NCBI GenBank assembly: GCA_948567375.1
Contig: OX419755.1
Location: 61,887,945 to 61,951,944 of the forward strand
Length of the DNA: 64,000 nucleotides
Direction of reading: 5' to 3'
Source of the DNA: Lunularia cruciata
Lineage: Eukaryota; Streptophyta; Marchantiopsida; Lunulariales; Lunulariaceae
Below are positions 1 through 10,401 of this stretch, piece by piece. Position 1 is the first letter of the stretch. The number at the start of each line of letters is the position of its first letter. The position numbers and the translations under genes were made by a program. Below the pieces are notes generated by a model that did no database searches, was not told where the DNA came from, and saw nothing but the letters and a program-made list of their open reading frames with translations.

Positions 1-867
1 TGGAGATATAAGTAGTGATAGTGATGAAGGGGGAGAAATGACATTGGCGCCAGCGGCTGAAGAAGATGAAGAAGAAGCGCAGGCAGAAATTGAAGCCAAA
101 GATAATACATAGTTGGAAGACGAAGTAACTGTGCCTGATGAGAAGAAGATCGTAGTGCAGAGAGGAGTTTTCTCAAGACGTACGGCAAAGTGTGAAGTGG
201 GGCCGAGTAAGGCAAAAGAAGAAGTAACTAAAAGCTCAAGAAGTGAGGCGTCGATTCTGATACAAAGACTGCAGAGAAGAAGGCGAGTATTGAATGAACA
301 CGAAGTACGAAGAGAAGTGGCCATGCAAGAAGAAGTAACCCCGAGCAATGGAGTCAAGTACCTGCGGGATGTGGTATGTCCTCTATTGGTAAAGCTGGAG
401 TACAAGAAGAAGGAGATGCAGTCGACTTGTCCGGAGGTAAAGACTATATTAGAAGAATGTGTGTGTCCAAATGTGTTGTCCAAATTAGAAGAAGAGAACT
501 CGGAGTTGAAGAAGAGTCTAACCCGAGGTGAAGAGGAAAGAGAAGTATTGCAAGCAGAGGCAGTGGTGAGAAGTCAGGTAATTGAAGACCTAAAGAGAGA
601 AATAAATTATCGAGAGGATCTTGTGAAGAAGAGTGACATAGCAAGGGAGAGACAAGTAGCTGAGTATGAGATCTTGAAGCAGTAGTTTGATGATTCAAGA
701 GTAGAGGTAATCCATGCTATGGCGAGAGTAGCTGGAAAGGATTAGGAGCTTGATAGGGTGATGGAGAGTGTCAAGGAGAAGAAGCAACTTTGGCAACAAG
801 AGTTGGTGGTACGATATAGAGAAGAAGACCGATTACAAGAATTACTTCGTAATCAGGAAGAGAAGGT
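1..867 (+). mobile_element. C1: partial family-C unit, coiled-coil coding part
   Basis: This is the central coding portion of a family-C unit and enters from outside the window. It aligns by eye with 11340-12205 of C2: an acidic stretch, a basic KIVVQRG-type stretch, the VVCPLLVKLE segment, then a long Glu/Lys/Leu-rich helix with heptad-like spacing, which I read as a coiled coil. No enzymatic motif is visible. Recognisable C sequence stops near 867, where family-A sequence begins. The piece is a fossil with a few breaks. The protein's function is unknown. Family membership is certain; the coiled-coil call rests on composition and periodicity only. Confidence 0.85.
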
Positions 868-878
868 TGTCCCTAATT

Positions 879-940
879 CCTTGCACTAGCTCTTGCAATT
901 GTGGATCCATGAATCCGCAATTGAAAGAGCTGGTGCAAGG
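879..940. repeat. Inverted repeat at the C1/element-A junction
   Basis: A 23-base arm at 879-901 is matched by its near-perfect reverse complement at 918-940 (about two mismatches), around a 16-base centre that contains the ATG of the element-A gag trace at 909. It lies exactly where C1 sequence gives way to element A, so it may record a fold-back event at the junction. It could also be a chance feature of the A leader. Confidence 0.75.
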
Positions 941-1890
941 GATGTTGAATGAAATTCAAGAGATTAAGATGACCATGGAGACATTACAAAGTCAAGTGTA
1001 GATCCTCAGGAATGATCAAGCCATGCAAGAAGAAGAGCCGTCTCAAAACCCAGTACCTACAACTGAAGTACTTGGAGAGGTACTTGTGCCTACAAACCCT
1101 ATCAATGATGAAGCCACATTGCTACTCCAGATGAAGAAGACCTACAACATTGTGCCTTACAAGGGGCAGCATATGATAGGAGTAGTGGAAAATTGGATCT
1201 TGAGAATGAATTGATATTTCCGATTGTTCTCAACAGAGATCATGGAGCATGATGTAGGCGTATTTGCATGTGGGTACTTGACCAATAAAGCCTTTGAATG
1301 GTTTGATGCTTGGGAACAATCCATGTTGGCAGAGAGAAGGGAGGTCACGTGGACATCAATGCAAGAAGGATTGTTGAAGAATTTCCAATCGGTGGATTCT
1401 ATGCAAATTGCTCAAACCCGACTATGGGGATTGAGACAAAAGAACAACATACAAGAATATGTGGAGGCATTTCTAGATCTACAAGTTGCAATAACCAACA
1501 TGAGTCCAGAAGAGGCTCTTGACAATTTCAAATGAGAGTTAAAGGAGCAGATTTGCCAAGAAGTCATGGTGCAAAATCCTTGCATGGTATTTGAAGCCAT
1601 TACTTGTGCACAGAGAATAGCAAGAGCATTGGGTGGAGGTGAAGGAGTAGTTCCACCTCAACATTATCGGGCAGAAATACCACACATAGGTGGACCTGTA
1701 CCAATGGAATTGGGCAACCTTCAATTTCGAGATCGAGATCGAGGAGCATTACCAATTCAAAGGGAGCATGGACAGGTAGACGAACAAAGAGATGGAGTCC
1801 CACGAGGAGAAGGAACCTTGAGGAGAACAACATAGTTGTTACAATTGTGGTTGTATTGGGCAAATATCTACTAATTGTCACACTCGTTTC
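909..1890 (+). pseudogene. gag: Element A gag trace with CCHC zinc knuckle
   Basis: This trace of a retrotransposon capsid/nucleocapsid protein begins at MNPQLKELVQ. The middle part (about 1150-1540) reads as a Retrotrans_gag domain: a tryptophan-rich segment with WILRMN, then KAFEWFDAW and a TRLWGLRQKNNIQEYVEAF stretch typical of the family. A single CCHC zinc knuckle (CYNCGCIGQISTNC) lies at about 1838-1880, after an Arg/Gly-rich linker. Element B interrupts the element just downstream, at 2096. The family call comes from motif order; the exact lineage is not resolved. Confidence 0.8.
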
Positions 1891-2332
1891 CTTAGAGGCC
1901 CTTGGCCTTCATATCGGTGATCATTGAACAACATGGAGAGGCACATTTGGAAAACACTTTGGAAAACAAAGATCACTAGTAAATGTACCTCGTAGCCTTA
2001 CTAGCTCATAAGGAAGAAGAGAAGCAAGGGAAGGAAGAAGACTAATGTGCAAAGATCCCGAAAGGCAACCTCACAATTGATTGTCGTGAATGGAGTGTCA
2101 CGCCATTTGTAGTGCGCATCTAGATGCTTGGACACTGGAGTTCTAGTGATAGTAGTTTGAGTTATTTCAGCAATTTCTCAAAGACTACTTTTTGACGGTC
2201 AGATTTTGTGTTCGGGGTATTGACTTCACGATGGAGCCCACCATCACTTTGCACCGTTTGCACCATTGTGTGTGCCGTCAACGGGACCGTTAGGGTTTTA
2301 GAGCTAGCTCGAGTCCAGATAGTATAGTTTCA

Positions 2333-2356
2333 AAGTGAGCTCCAGAGAGCTCACTT
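2333..2356. promoter_or_regulatory. Conserved 10-bp-arm dyad in the family D repeat
   Basis: AAGTGAGCTC (2333-2342) and GAGCTCACTT (2347-2356) are perfect reverse complements around a 4-base centre. The arms are unchanged in the other two copies that include this segment (15515-15538 and 60183-60206), although the flanks and centre differ. It could be a protein-binding dyad or an RNA stem; the sequence alone does not decide. Confidence 0.6.
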
Positions 2357-3168
2357 CTTTGATGTTGAGCCTTTGAGTTCCTGGCTATGGTGGACAGAGG
2401 CCGGCGAGCGTCACCTGGATTCTCTATGCTTGAGTGGGTGTGGCTTGATTGTAATCAGTGCCTAGTTGTTGGCAATTTATAGAGTGACAAATCAAGTACT
2501 GATTTGAGTTGAGTTGAGTTGAAAGTGGTAAGCAATCTGATTGCATCAGAGGAGTGAAGTCAAGGGGAAATTGGGTGTAGGAACTTTGATTGTTGGTGGT
2601 ATCTCCAAACTTGGTGGATTGTTGGTAGCTCAATTCAAGCTCTGTGTTTCCCTAGTGTGCAGAAGCTCATTCGATTGATGTAGATTTGGCAGTTAGGCGG
2701 ACGGTGTGCGGAAGCACTAGCCAAATTTTGAGCAAAGAAGGAGCAAATTTCAAGCAGTGGTTGTGATTTTGAGCTCAGGAGGTGAAGGCAAGACCAATTT
2801 GCTGCAAGTTGGGCTCAGAAAGTCAAATTGAAGGTGTAGTTGGGAAGCTCTTCTCATGAATTTTTTAATTTGGAAAAACTCGTGTTGTCAATTTGGCTCG
2901 AGTGGAAAGTTAGCGGGGGATTTGGCGGACTGCCAACTTAAAGGTTTATGTCAGATTTTACATCAGATTTTGGTTGGGATTTATGTCAGATTTTGGCCAG
3001 ATTTGGAGGAGTTTTGCTAGTTTGGAGGACTTTCACAAATTTGGAGAAGTTTTGCCAATTTTGGAGGAGGTTCGAAGTGGCAATAAGAAAGACCTCATTT
3101 GGCTGAATTTTGTAGAGGCTTCAAGGCATAGGGCTATGGGCTATGAGAGGCTATGAAGGCCTAGAAGG

Positions 3169-3190
3169 GCCAGCAAGCCAGCTTGCTGGC
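3169..3190. repeat. Second dyad in the family D repeat
   Basis: GCCAGCAAGC and GCTTGCTGGC form a perfect inverted repeat with a 2-base centre. It is also perfect in D8 (59453-59474), while D9 near 63630 has a changed version. It lies in a locally repetitive GGCTATG/AGGCC tract, so it may be partly a composition effect. Confidence 0.5.
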
Positions 3191-3878
3191 GTGAGGCTAG
3201 CTAGTTTAGAGTAGATATTGGTCATTGGTTTGCAAAATTTGCCTTTCCTACTAGATTGTGCATAATAGGGTTTGACCCCTAGATCTCTTGTTCCTAGACT
3301 GGTGCCCTAGCAAACTGGTCCACCCTCACTTGTCATAGTGACTGTGCCACTGTTATCTATACTCATGTAGCTTTGGCTAGGAGAGGCAGTTTGATCCCAT
3401 TCTTGGTGATCATTGTAGCTTAGGACTTAGATACAAACTTCTCTTATGTCAAATGCCAAATGGTGGCAGAGTCAATCTCGTGTTGTGTTATGAGATGGAG
3501 AGTTTTTGTTTAGATTTCTTGTGATTGGACCCCCTCCATTCTCTACTTCCTATTTGTGCACCATGTTTGTGTAAGGTGCCATGACTTTTGAGCGTTGGTG
3601 CTCTAGTGTGCTCTTGGTGGTGAGGTTGGAGTGATGACCAGTCAGACTACCTTTGTTTCTCTTCGGTGAAGTAGGAAGTGATGACCTGCAGACCGTGAGA
3701 GTGCGTGTTGTGATGGCCGGTTACAGGTTGCCCTTTCCCCTAGTGTAGTTATCTTGGTTAGAGTTACATTAGTGGGTGGTGCTTAGTTGGTGTTGGCACG
3801 TGGTGGTGTTGGCACTTGGAGGGGCACTTGCGGTTGTAGTTGGTGGTTTGGGTTTGCTGTTGTGGTTACTTTGTCACG

Positions 3879-4960
3879 ATGGAGTTTGTTGGAGATTCCA
3901 AAGGAGTTAGCCCTATAGTACGTTGTGGGTTTACTTGGAGTGGTGCTCGGTATCAACCTGTATCTCAGGTCCCAGTGAGAGAGGAGATCGACTCTGAGTT
4001 GGAGTTTGACACAGGAGCTAATTCAATTGAGAGTGCACTTGGTGTGTCCGCACCATTGTTGTGGGACATGGATGAGATCTATGGGGCCTCCAAAGGCCCT
4101 AGGCATTACTTTGGTACAGTGGGTACCATTGAGTTGGATGACTTCATCCAAGAGTTTGATAGTTGGTGTGATCTACAGTAGATGCGGAACCCGACTTTGT
4201 TCACACCCTTCATGGCATGGAAGGGGTTGTTTCAGCATCTGGAGGGTCTGCCGATGGACGACTACCATGAGTTCAAGAGAGCTCATTTGGAGGAGATTGA
4301 GTTATGGAGACAATATTGGTCTCCACACCATGTCTCCATCACTTTAGGCTCGGTGGCCAGGAGTACATCGGTTGTACCTACGAGTTCTAGCTCAAGTAGT
4401 GTGGGTGGAGCTAGTGGAGGTGCACTAGCTGGAGATAGTGCTACTACAATTGGAGGTACCGCTACAGGAGGTGGTGTGGTACTGAGGTTTAACTCTTCCT
4501 ATGTTTGAGGTACAATTACCAGGGAGTGCGGACTGACAAGCTAAGGAGCTTGCAGGAGTTTCAATGGAAGGCTGGAGAGAGCCTATGCAAGGCATACACT
4601 CGCATGAGACGTCTGAGCAGTTTCACTCAGGGAGTTACTGACGCCCAGGCAGTCTAGTTTTGGTATGGGATATTGGATAGGGAGTTACAATGTAGAGTTT
4701 GTGATGCTACATTGTTATAGGCTACTTTGCCTACTTTGGCAATGGTCTTTGGTTTGGCTGAGCGTATTGAGCTCAACATGGTGGAGGAGAGAGTGGTGAC
4801 ATTTGGATTTAGTAGGGAGACCTCATCCACGGCTGTGACTTTTTCTAGAGTGCAGCAGAGTGCACCACGCCCAATTGGTTTTTGAGGACAGGGTGGATAG
4901 CCCAGATCCTATGGAGCGAGTGGAGGGCCTAGTGGAGTTAGACCTTTACTCTCATTTTTA
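3879..4960 (+). pseudogene. gag: Element B gag, capsid part
   Basis: Coding trace that starts at MEFVGDSKGVSP right after the leader. Around 4090-4330 there is a capsid-like stretch (RHYFGTVGTIELDDFIQEF, then FTPFMAWKGLFQHLEG), followed by a Ser/Gly/Thr-rich linker and further gag-like helices up to about 4960. The start is chosen because the same ATG context is present in the D8 copy near 58745. The family is inferred mainly from its position, upstream of two zinc knuckles and a protease. This capsid subtype is not one I recognise precisely. Confidence 0.7.
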
Positions 4961-4975
4961 GGTCAACATCAGCTA

Positions 4976-5335
4976 GTGAGTGGTGGTTTTGCTTGTTGGA
5001 CTTGTGGTGGACCTCACCATCGGAGAGAGTGTACTCAAGGCAGTGGACCTGATCCATTGGGTGCATCACATCCAACACAGAGGCAGTGTGAGCATTGCCA
5101 CAGATTTGGTCACACTAGTGATCGGTGTTTTGACCTACACTCGGAGTTACGGAGTGGTAGGGCTGTTATGGCAGGTAGTAGAGGAGCTCCAATTCATGGA
5201 GGACGAGGTGGTAGAGGTGGTAGTAGAGGATCTACACCTAGTAGGGGTGCAGTACTTGCACTTACTTCTAACACAGCTATGGCTACTCGGATTAAGCAGT
5301 TGGAGCAGAGATTGGCTAGTATGGCTATTGCTTAG
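4976..5335 (+). pseudogene. gag: Element B nucleocapsid: two zinc knuckles and a GR-rich tail
   Basis: Two CX2CX4HX4C zinc knuckles lie close together: CWTCGGPHHRREC at about 5000 and CEHCHRFGHTSDRC at about 5090. An Arg/Gly-rich segment (GGRGGRGGSRG, about 5200-5240) and a short helical end follow. In retroelements this module binds genomic RNA during particle assembly. The paired knuckles differ from the single knuckle of element A, supporting two separate lineages. Confidence 0.8.
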
Positions 5336-5557
5336 AGGAGATCAGATTTGGGTGTTGAGGCTTCCACCTCATATGCTGGTGATAGAGATGCTTTGGACTT
5401 CATGTGCAGAGTAGCACAGGTGGATGCATCTGCAGCAGTGACTAGGAGTATAGTACGTGCTCTAGAGCCTAGAGGAGCATCAATGGAGTTGGACCCCTAG
5501 AGAGGAGAGGTTGGGAGATAGGTCAAACTTCCCCAGTCTTTCACGCTATCTGAGGCA

Positions 5558-6400
5558 TTGCAGACAACATCCATGGTTCCTAAACGTCCCAGTGCAGGTG
5601 TGGTAGGTGGTGATAGAGTACATGATGGACTACTTGCTAGTCAGCCACCTGCTACTATAGAGACTGAGTCTACCATGATGTTGGGAGCAGCTCAGCTGAT
5701 TATGCGGCGTCCTTTGTTTTTGGCCAGTGATATGTTTACATTGGGAGTTAACCTAGCCCCAATATTCCAGTTGGCTGCCACGTTGTGTGAGAGTAGGGAT
5801 GGTGCAGTTCCTACTACTAGAGTAGAGGTGGTTGGTAGTGGAGCTGACTTGGTTGAGGAGCATGGGATCTGTTCAGCGATCAGTGGTTTATGGCATGCAG
5901 CAGCGGCTAGACTAGAGGAGTTGCCAGCTAGATCGGCCTTTGAGAGAGCGCGGTTCACACCTGGTGTTGTCCTATTGGATAACCAGAGGGGGATTTTCTG
6001 TTTGGTGGGACCTTCAGGGAAGGTCTATACACCACAGAGAGTCTTGTTAGACTATGGTGCGTAGCCCCTTATGTTGGGGAAGGTGGCAGTTGTCAGTTTG
6101 GAGTTACGGAAGACCAATAAGGAGAGGTGTCCATTTCAGATCCAGATATCTCTAGGTGGTGGTTCAACACAATACATTACATGTGGAGAGCTTGTTGTCT
6201 AGGTTTAGCCTGGTCATCCAACTGATAGCTCAGTGGTGAGAGCTCAGGCTATTGCGACGATAGCTGAGTCATATGATGTGCTAGTTGGGGGAGTAGTGTT
6301 ATACCCCATGGGTTTCAACATTGACTATTGGGGGGAGACAACCTCTTATAGACCTGGTTGGCAGTCTGGTGAGGGACGGGTATGTTGCCTACCAATACGC
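5558..6400 (+). pseudogene. Element B linker and aspartic protease region
   Basis: A low-similarity linker (about 5558-5950) leads into a retropepsin-like region. The active-site strand RVLLDYGA is at about 6036-6061. Further on, SYDVLVGGVVLYPMGF (about 6261-6310) matches the second conserved block of gypsy proteases, followed by a YRPGWQ...LP.RF stretch. The protease cleaves the polyprotein in this family. The call comes from motif spacing and from its position between nucleocapsid and the methyltransferase/RT. The linker has no recognised function. Confidence 0.65.
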
Positions 6401-6819
6401 TTTAGTAGTGGCAGTCTTGGCTCACTACAGTTTGGGACCATGGCAGCATCAGTTTTAGTCTTTGCCAATCTACGGGATTGGCCAGGCTTACCCGTGGCTG
6501 TTGAAATGCTGGCGGGGGCACAACATTCAGTGGTGCAGTTACTTGGCCCGATGACTTGTTGGAGGGGAACGCCCATGTAGAGGATACTCCAGTACTAGAG
6601 GAGATCACTTGGCTTTGGAGTACGAGAGGGATTGTTCCATCCACCTTGGATGTTCCATTGTGGAGTTCAGAGGAGGCATTGCAGCAGCATGCAGATTGGT
6701 TGGTGCAGCAGGCTTGGAGTGGAGCCTTCTTACCATCAGGAGATGAGTGTGAGGATGAGCCTCCAGAGGCAATTGCTTTGACACCTCTGGATACCACATT
6801 CATAGCTTGGCAGTATCCA

Positions 6820-7770
6820 GTAGAGGAGATATGCCTATTGGAGTTGTTTGGTAGGATCAGCACCGGACTAGCGGGTATACGAGTACAAAGGTACTTGTAT
6901 GTAGAGAGAGATGAGACTTCTAGGCGAGTCTCTCTACATCATGTGGCACACTTGGCCTATCCATATCCGGAGTTATTATCGATGTCAGCAGTCAGAGGTT
7001 ACCAGAAGGCCCTACCAGGAGACATTTCCTTATTGGGGGTGCATGACCTAAAGAGACATGGGCCTATTCACTTGGTGATTTTTGGATGGCCATGTCAGGG
7101 ATATACACGTGCTAGTAGAGGATTGGGTCTTCAAGATCCTTGTTCAGGTGTGTTTTGGGAGATGTTACGGATACTACAACATCTTCAGGTTCATCAGTCT
7201 GTTTCTCTAGCTTACCTTTTGGACAATGTTCCTTTGATGGGTGATTCTCGCACTAGAGTTGTGGCAAGTACACATCAAGTCCATTCTTGGATGGGACCTA
7301 TTGTATTGTTAGATGTAGCCAAAGTGGGATCACGGGCTCATTGTCTTCATCTTTGGTGAACGAACCTCTTACCTAGAGAGGTTCTACAACGTGCTTATGA
7401 TGGGATTCAGTGACTGGACCACATTCTTGTTGATGATATCTTGGATGTTGGGTGTTAGTCTCAGACAATAGTAGTAGCTGATAGGTCACCTATGGCAGTG
7501 GTGAACCTAGTTGGACAGCCTAGAGCCGCATTTCTCACACTCATGAGTTTCACAGGCTCTCATGCTTTTCAAGAGGGAGGACTTGGACTTGTTTGGGACT
7601 CATAGTTATAGCAGTTGGTGGAGCTCAACGCTGATGAGAGAGAGCGGGTGATGGGTTTTCGCACCGGTATTACCGCTGTTCCAGCAGCGTTAGAGGCATC
7701 CAGGCATCAAGTGTTAGGTCAGGCTATGGACTTGAACTGTTTGACCTGGATTGTGAGCATTGGCTTGGTA
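6820..7770 (+). pseudogene. C5-cytosine DNA methyltransferase domain inside element B pol
   Basis: A C5-cytosine methyltransferase in the conventional linear motif order. Motif I (S-adenosylmethionine binding): ELFGRISTGLAGI, about 6838-6876. Motif IV: GWPCQGYTRASRGLG with the PCQ loop at 7090-7098, the cysteine being the family's nucleophile. Motif VI: LLDNVPLMG, about 7214-7240. A motif VIII-like SRAHCLHLWTNL lies near 7330-7365. Motif IX: ERERVMGFRTGIT, about 7634-7672. Motif X: LGQAMDLNCLTWIV, about 7711-7752. The SRAH block and the ENV-type motif VI resemble DNMT3/DRM enzymes more than bacterial or MET1-type ones (inference). It sits between protease and RT, an unusual place for a host-type enzyme. 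It is part of a fossil and not expected to be active now. Confidence 0.85.
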
Positions 7771-8160
7771 GAGCAGCGTAGGATGCACTTGATAGGCATC
7801 ACTACTAGGACACTTGTGAGCCCTGTGCCTATCGAGACGATTCAAGCACAAGTTGGGGGCGATGGACCAAGTGGACATGGTATTCTTGGGACACATCCAG
7901 TAGCTACTAGGGAGAGTGGTCTACTTGGAGTCCATCCAGGTGAGCGTGGGCTACTTGGATTACATCCTTGGTCCACATGGGATGCAGCTAGAGGATGTGT
8001 GGAGCTTGCAGCCAGAGTGGAGGGAGTTTTTCACACAGAGATTGGGACCTCTAGTGGTCGGGAGCATGACACTATCGCTCCCAAGGGCCTAGTGTAGCAG
8101 TCAGTCAGTACGTCTTCCACTCCTACTATAGTTACAAAGGATACTTGGGAGCCAGATCTT
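7771..8160 (+). other. Spacer between methyltransferase and RT in element B
   Basis: Low-complexity coding-like stretch with repeated short blocks of the form GxLGxHP (GILGTHP, GLLGVHP, GLLGLHP at about 7887-7970), then sequence leading into RT. I recognise no domain. The short repeats suggest a flexible linker in the polyprotein. Confidence 0.5.
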
Positions 8161-8163
8161 GGA

Positions 8164-9060
8164 CCCAAGTTTACTAGAGAGGAAAGACTGAGGGTTTGGA
8201 GGTTCTTGAGGAGTCACACGAGTTGTTTTGCCTTCAGTATGAAGGATTTGGGTGCTTTGAAGGGACCTGGTGTACGGATTGAGCTGACTAGCGACACACT
8301 AGTTTTCCGATGTCCTTATTAATATAGTGATATGGAGAGGACATTGATTCAGAGCCGGAGTAGTGACCTTTTTGAGGCTGGTTTGGTGGAGATTTCACAT
8401 GGAGAGTATGCATCAGCGACAGTGATGCCAGCCAAGAAGGATATGCATGGCAACTATACAGATAGGCAGATGTGTGGAGATTACCATCCTATCAACCAAC
8501 AGACCAGGGCTGATTGGTATGCCATGCCTACAACGGAGGAGATTTTTGATACAATTGGGTATGCAAAGGTCTTCAATACTTTGGATCTTTGAGGGGGATA
8601 TCATCAGTAGCCGATCAAGGAGGAGGATAAATCCAAGACAACATTTTGGGCTATTGATCCTCACGGCAAGGATGTGTTATATCAATGGAGGTTCTTACCA
8701 TTTGGGTTAAAGAATGCTCCTGCTGAGTTCTAGAGGGTCATGGATAGGATCCTAGTTGGATTGGATTTTGCTCGGTGCTATATTGATGACATTTTGGTTT
8801 ATAGCACTACTTTGGAGGAGCATGAGAGACAATTGTTGGAAGTGTTTGAGAGGTTGAGATCTCATGGACTCAAATTACATCCTAGGAAGTGTAGGTTCTT
8901 CCACGAGCAGGTTGAGTATTTGGGTCACACTACCTACCCAAGAGGACTTGGTGTTCAGCAGACCAAGGTGGAGGCTATTGCAAGTATTCCTCGGCCTACG
9001 GATATGAGTAGAGTGCAAGCATTCCTTGGGTTGGCAAACTTCTATCACCGCTATGTTAGA
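8164..9060 (+). pseudogene. pol: Element B reverse transcriptase
   Basis: Ty3/gypsy reverse transcriptase. The entry block LVEISHGEYASATVMPAKKD is at about 8383-8442, followed by a CGDYHPIN segment, FNTLDL at about 8574-8592, FWAIDPHGKD near 8650, FLPFGLKNAP at 8695-8725 and the catalytic block YIDDILVYS at 8779-8805, then HGLKLHPRKC and VEYLGH. The thumb and connection read QAFLGLANFYHRYVRGF. This gives a firm Ty3/gypsy assignment. It copies the element RNA into DNA in living relatives. Confidence 0.92.
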
Positions 9061-9119
9061 GGATTTAGTGCCATTGCCAAGGCCTTGACGAAGCTGACCA
9101 AGCTTACACAGGAGTGGTG

Positions 9120-9590
9120 TTGGGGAGATAAGCAGGAGAGAGCTTTTGTAGAGCTCAAGGAGAGGTTGACATTTGCTCCTATTTTGAGGAGACCAATCAA
9201 AGGACAACCATTTCAGGTTCACACTGATTGGAGTATGTTGGGGCTTGGAGCGGTGCTCACCCAACATGATGATGAGGAGAACAAGTTTGTGGTGGCCTAT
9301 GCTAGTCGCTCCAACAATTCAGCGGAGGCGAAGTATAGTTCATATGAGGGAGAGTGCTTGGCAGCAGTTTGGGCAGTAGCACATTTTTGATGTTACCTAT
9401 TTGGTAACCCCTTCACTCTCATCACTCATCATCAGCCACTAAAGTGGTTGATGGAGTCCAACAAGCTTTCAGAGAAGCTTGCACAATGGGCTTAGATTTT
9501 ACAGGAGTATGATTTCATGGTTGTTCATAGACCTAGAGTGGTGAACCGTGATGCGGATTGGTTGAGTAGAAACCCATGTCCCAGCCAACA
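9120..9590 (+). pseudogene. pol: Element B RNase H
   Basis: Gypsy-type RNase H directly after RT: an HTDWSMLGLGAVLTQ strand at about 9220-9264, VVAYASRSNNSAEAKYSSYEGECLA at 9292-9360, and VVHRPRVVNRDADWLSR near 9517-9570, the usual end block of the domain. C2 is inserted a little downstream (9856). Confidence 0.88.
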
Positions 9591-9850
9591 GGATCAGACC
9601 AAAGCACATTGGCATGGTGAGACAGATGAGGAGATGGTGCTAGGTTGGCATGCATCGGCCTTTCTGTGTATATTTGTAGAGGCTTTGGGGGTATCTCTCT
9701 CAGCGCATACAGGAGGAGTTATTGAGGTCACAGATCTAGAGAGTGAAGATATTGGTACAATTTAGCAAGACATTCATGATGATGTCTTAGTGATGGACTA
9801 TCTTCACATTGGTGTTGTGGGTGGCATAGTTGGGGCCAAGGAGAGAGACT

Positions 9851-9855
9851 GTGTT
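9851..9855. repeat. Target site duplication of C2, left copy
   Basis: GTGTT here is repeated exactly at 13630-13634, immediately outside the two ends of C2. It proves insertion of the whole 3.77 kb unit as a piece and fixes both ends. Confidence 0.9.
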
Positions 9856-10401
9856 TATAGTGCTCACATTTTTTTTTTCAAAATAAAGGAGAAGAAGTGT
9901 ATAGAGAGGTCGGATTGCGCCTGTATGGCCAAAGAAGGCGAAGAAAAGTGTCTTTGGGATGAAACCCAAAGTAAAGTGACTTTGTGTCATAAGGCGAAGT
10001 CCTCGGAAAGGCCCTGTCAGCATACCATACAAAGTAAATTGTCTTCGGATCGGCGGGAGCTCAACCCGAGGCAAAGACAATCTAACAACCTTTTGTTGGG
10101 GCGAGAAATTCAAGAAGGTGTCGTTTCAAAACTGGCGGCTCATACGCGCAAAGGTTGATTGACAGTGACAGGTGCATGCAGGAGGTGTGATTTCTTGGTA
10201 GAAACTTGAAGCGACGGAAGACGAAGAAGTGCAACTCTATAAAAATTGAAACTGCAACGACAAAATGTCAAGCAATTTTCCTTTGCCGTTGAGAAGTCGT
10301 CTTGCAGGTGATCGGGGGAAGGGAAATAGAGTTGTACTTGGGTTAGTGCACAAGGGAGAAGTTGCGAGAGAGAAATAGAGAGATAGTAAGAAAGCAAAAG
10401 A

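Larger units (their letters stand above)
2096..3876 (+). repeat. Element B 5' LTR and leader (family D repeat)
   Basis: Non-coding repeat that starts TGTCACGCC and runs to just before the gag ATG at 3879. The same sequence recurs at 15277-15719 (first 443 bases), at 58707-60444 in reverse orientation and at 63045-64000. A related version is element E (34446-36668). I cannot fix where the LTR stops and the leader starts. One reading ends it near 3460, before a TGGTGGCAGAGTC segment that might be a primer-binding site. The other, suggested by E, extends it to the TTTGTCA at about 3876. Two perfect dyads in it are annotated separately. Confidence 0.75.

Noticed and set aside
3450-3480. Primer-binding site TGGTGGCAGAGTC as a firm LTR boundary
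   Set aside because: It resembles a tRNA-primer site, but the preceding bases do not give a clean LTR end, and element E suggests the repeat runs further. Left as a possibility only.
6556-7770. Host DNA methyltransferase gene
   Set aside because: It is embedded between protease and RT in the same strand and general reading context, with no intron-like structure or promoter of its own. The retroelement context explains it better.
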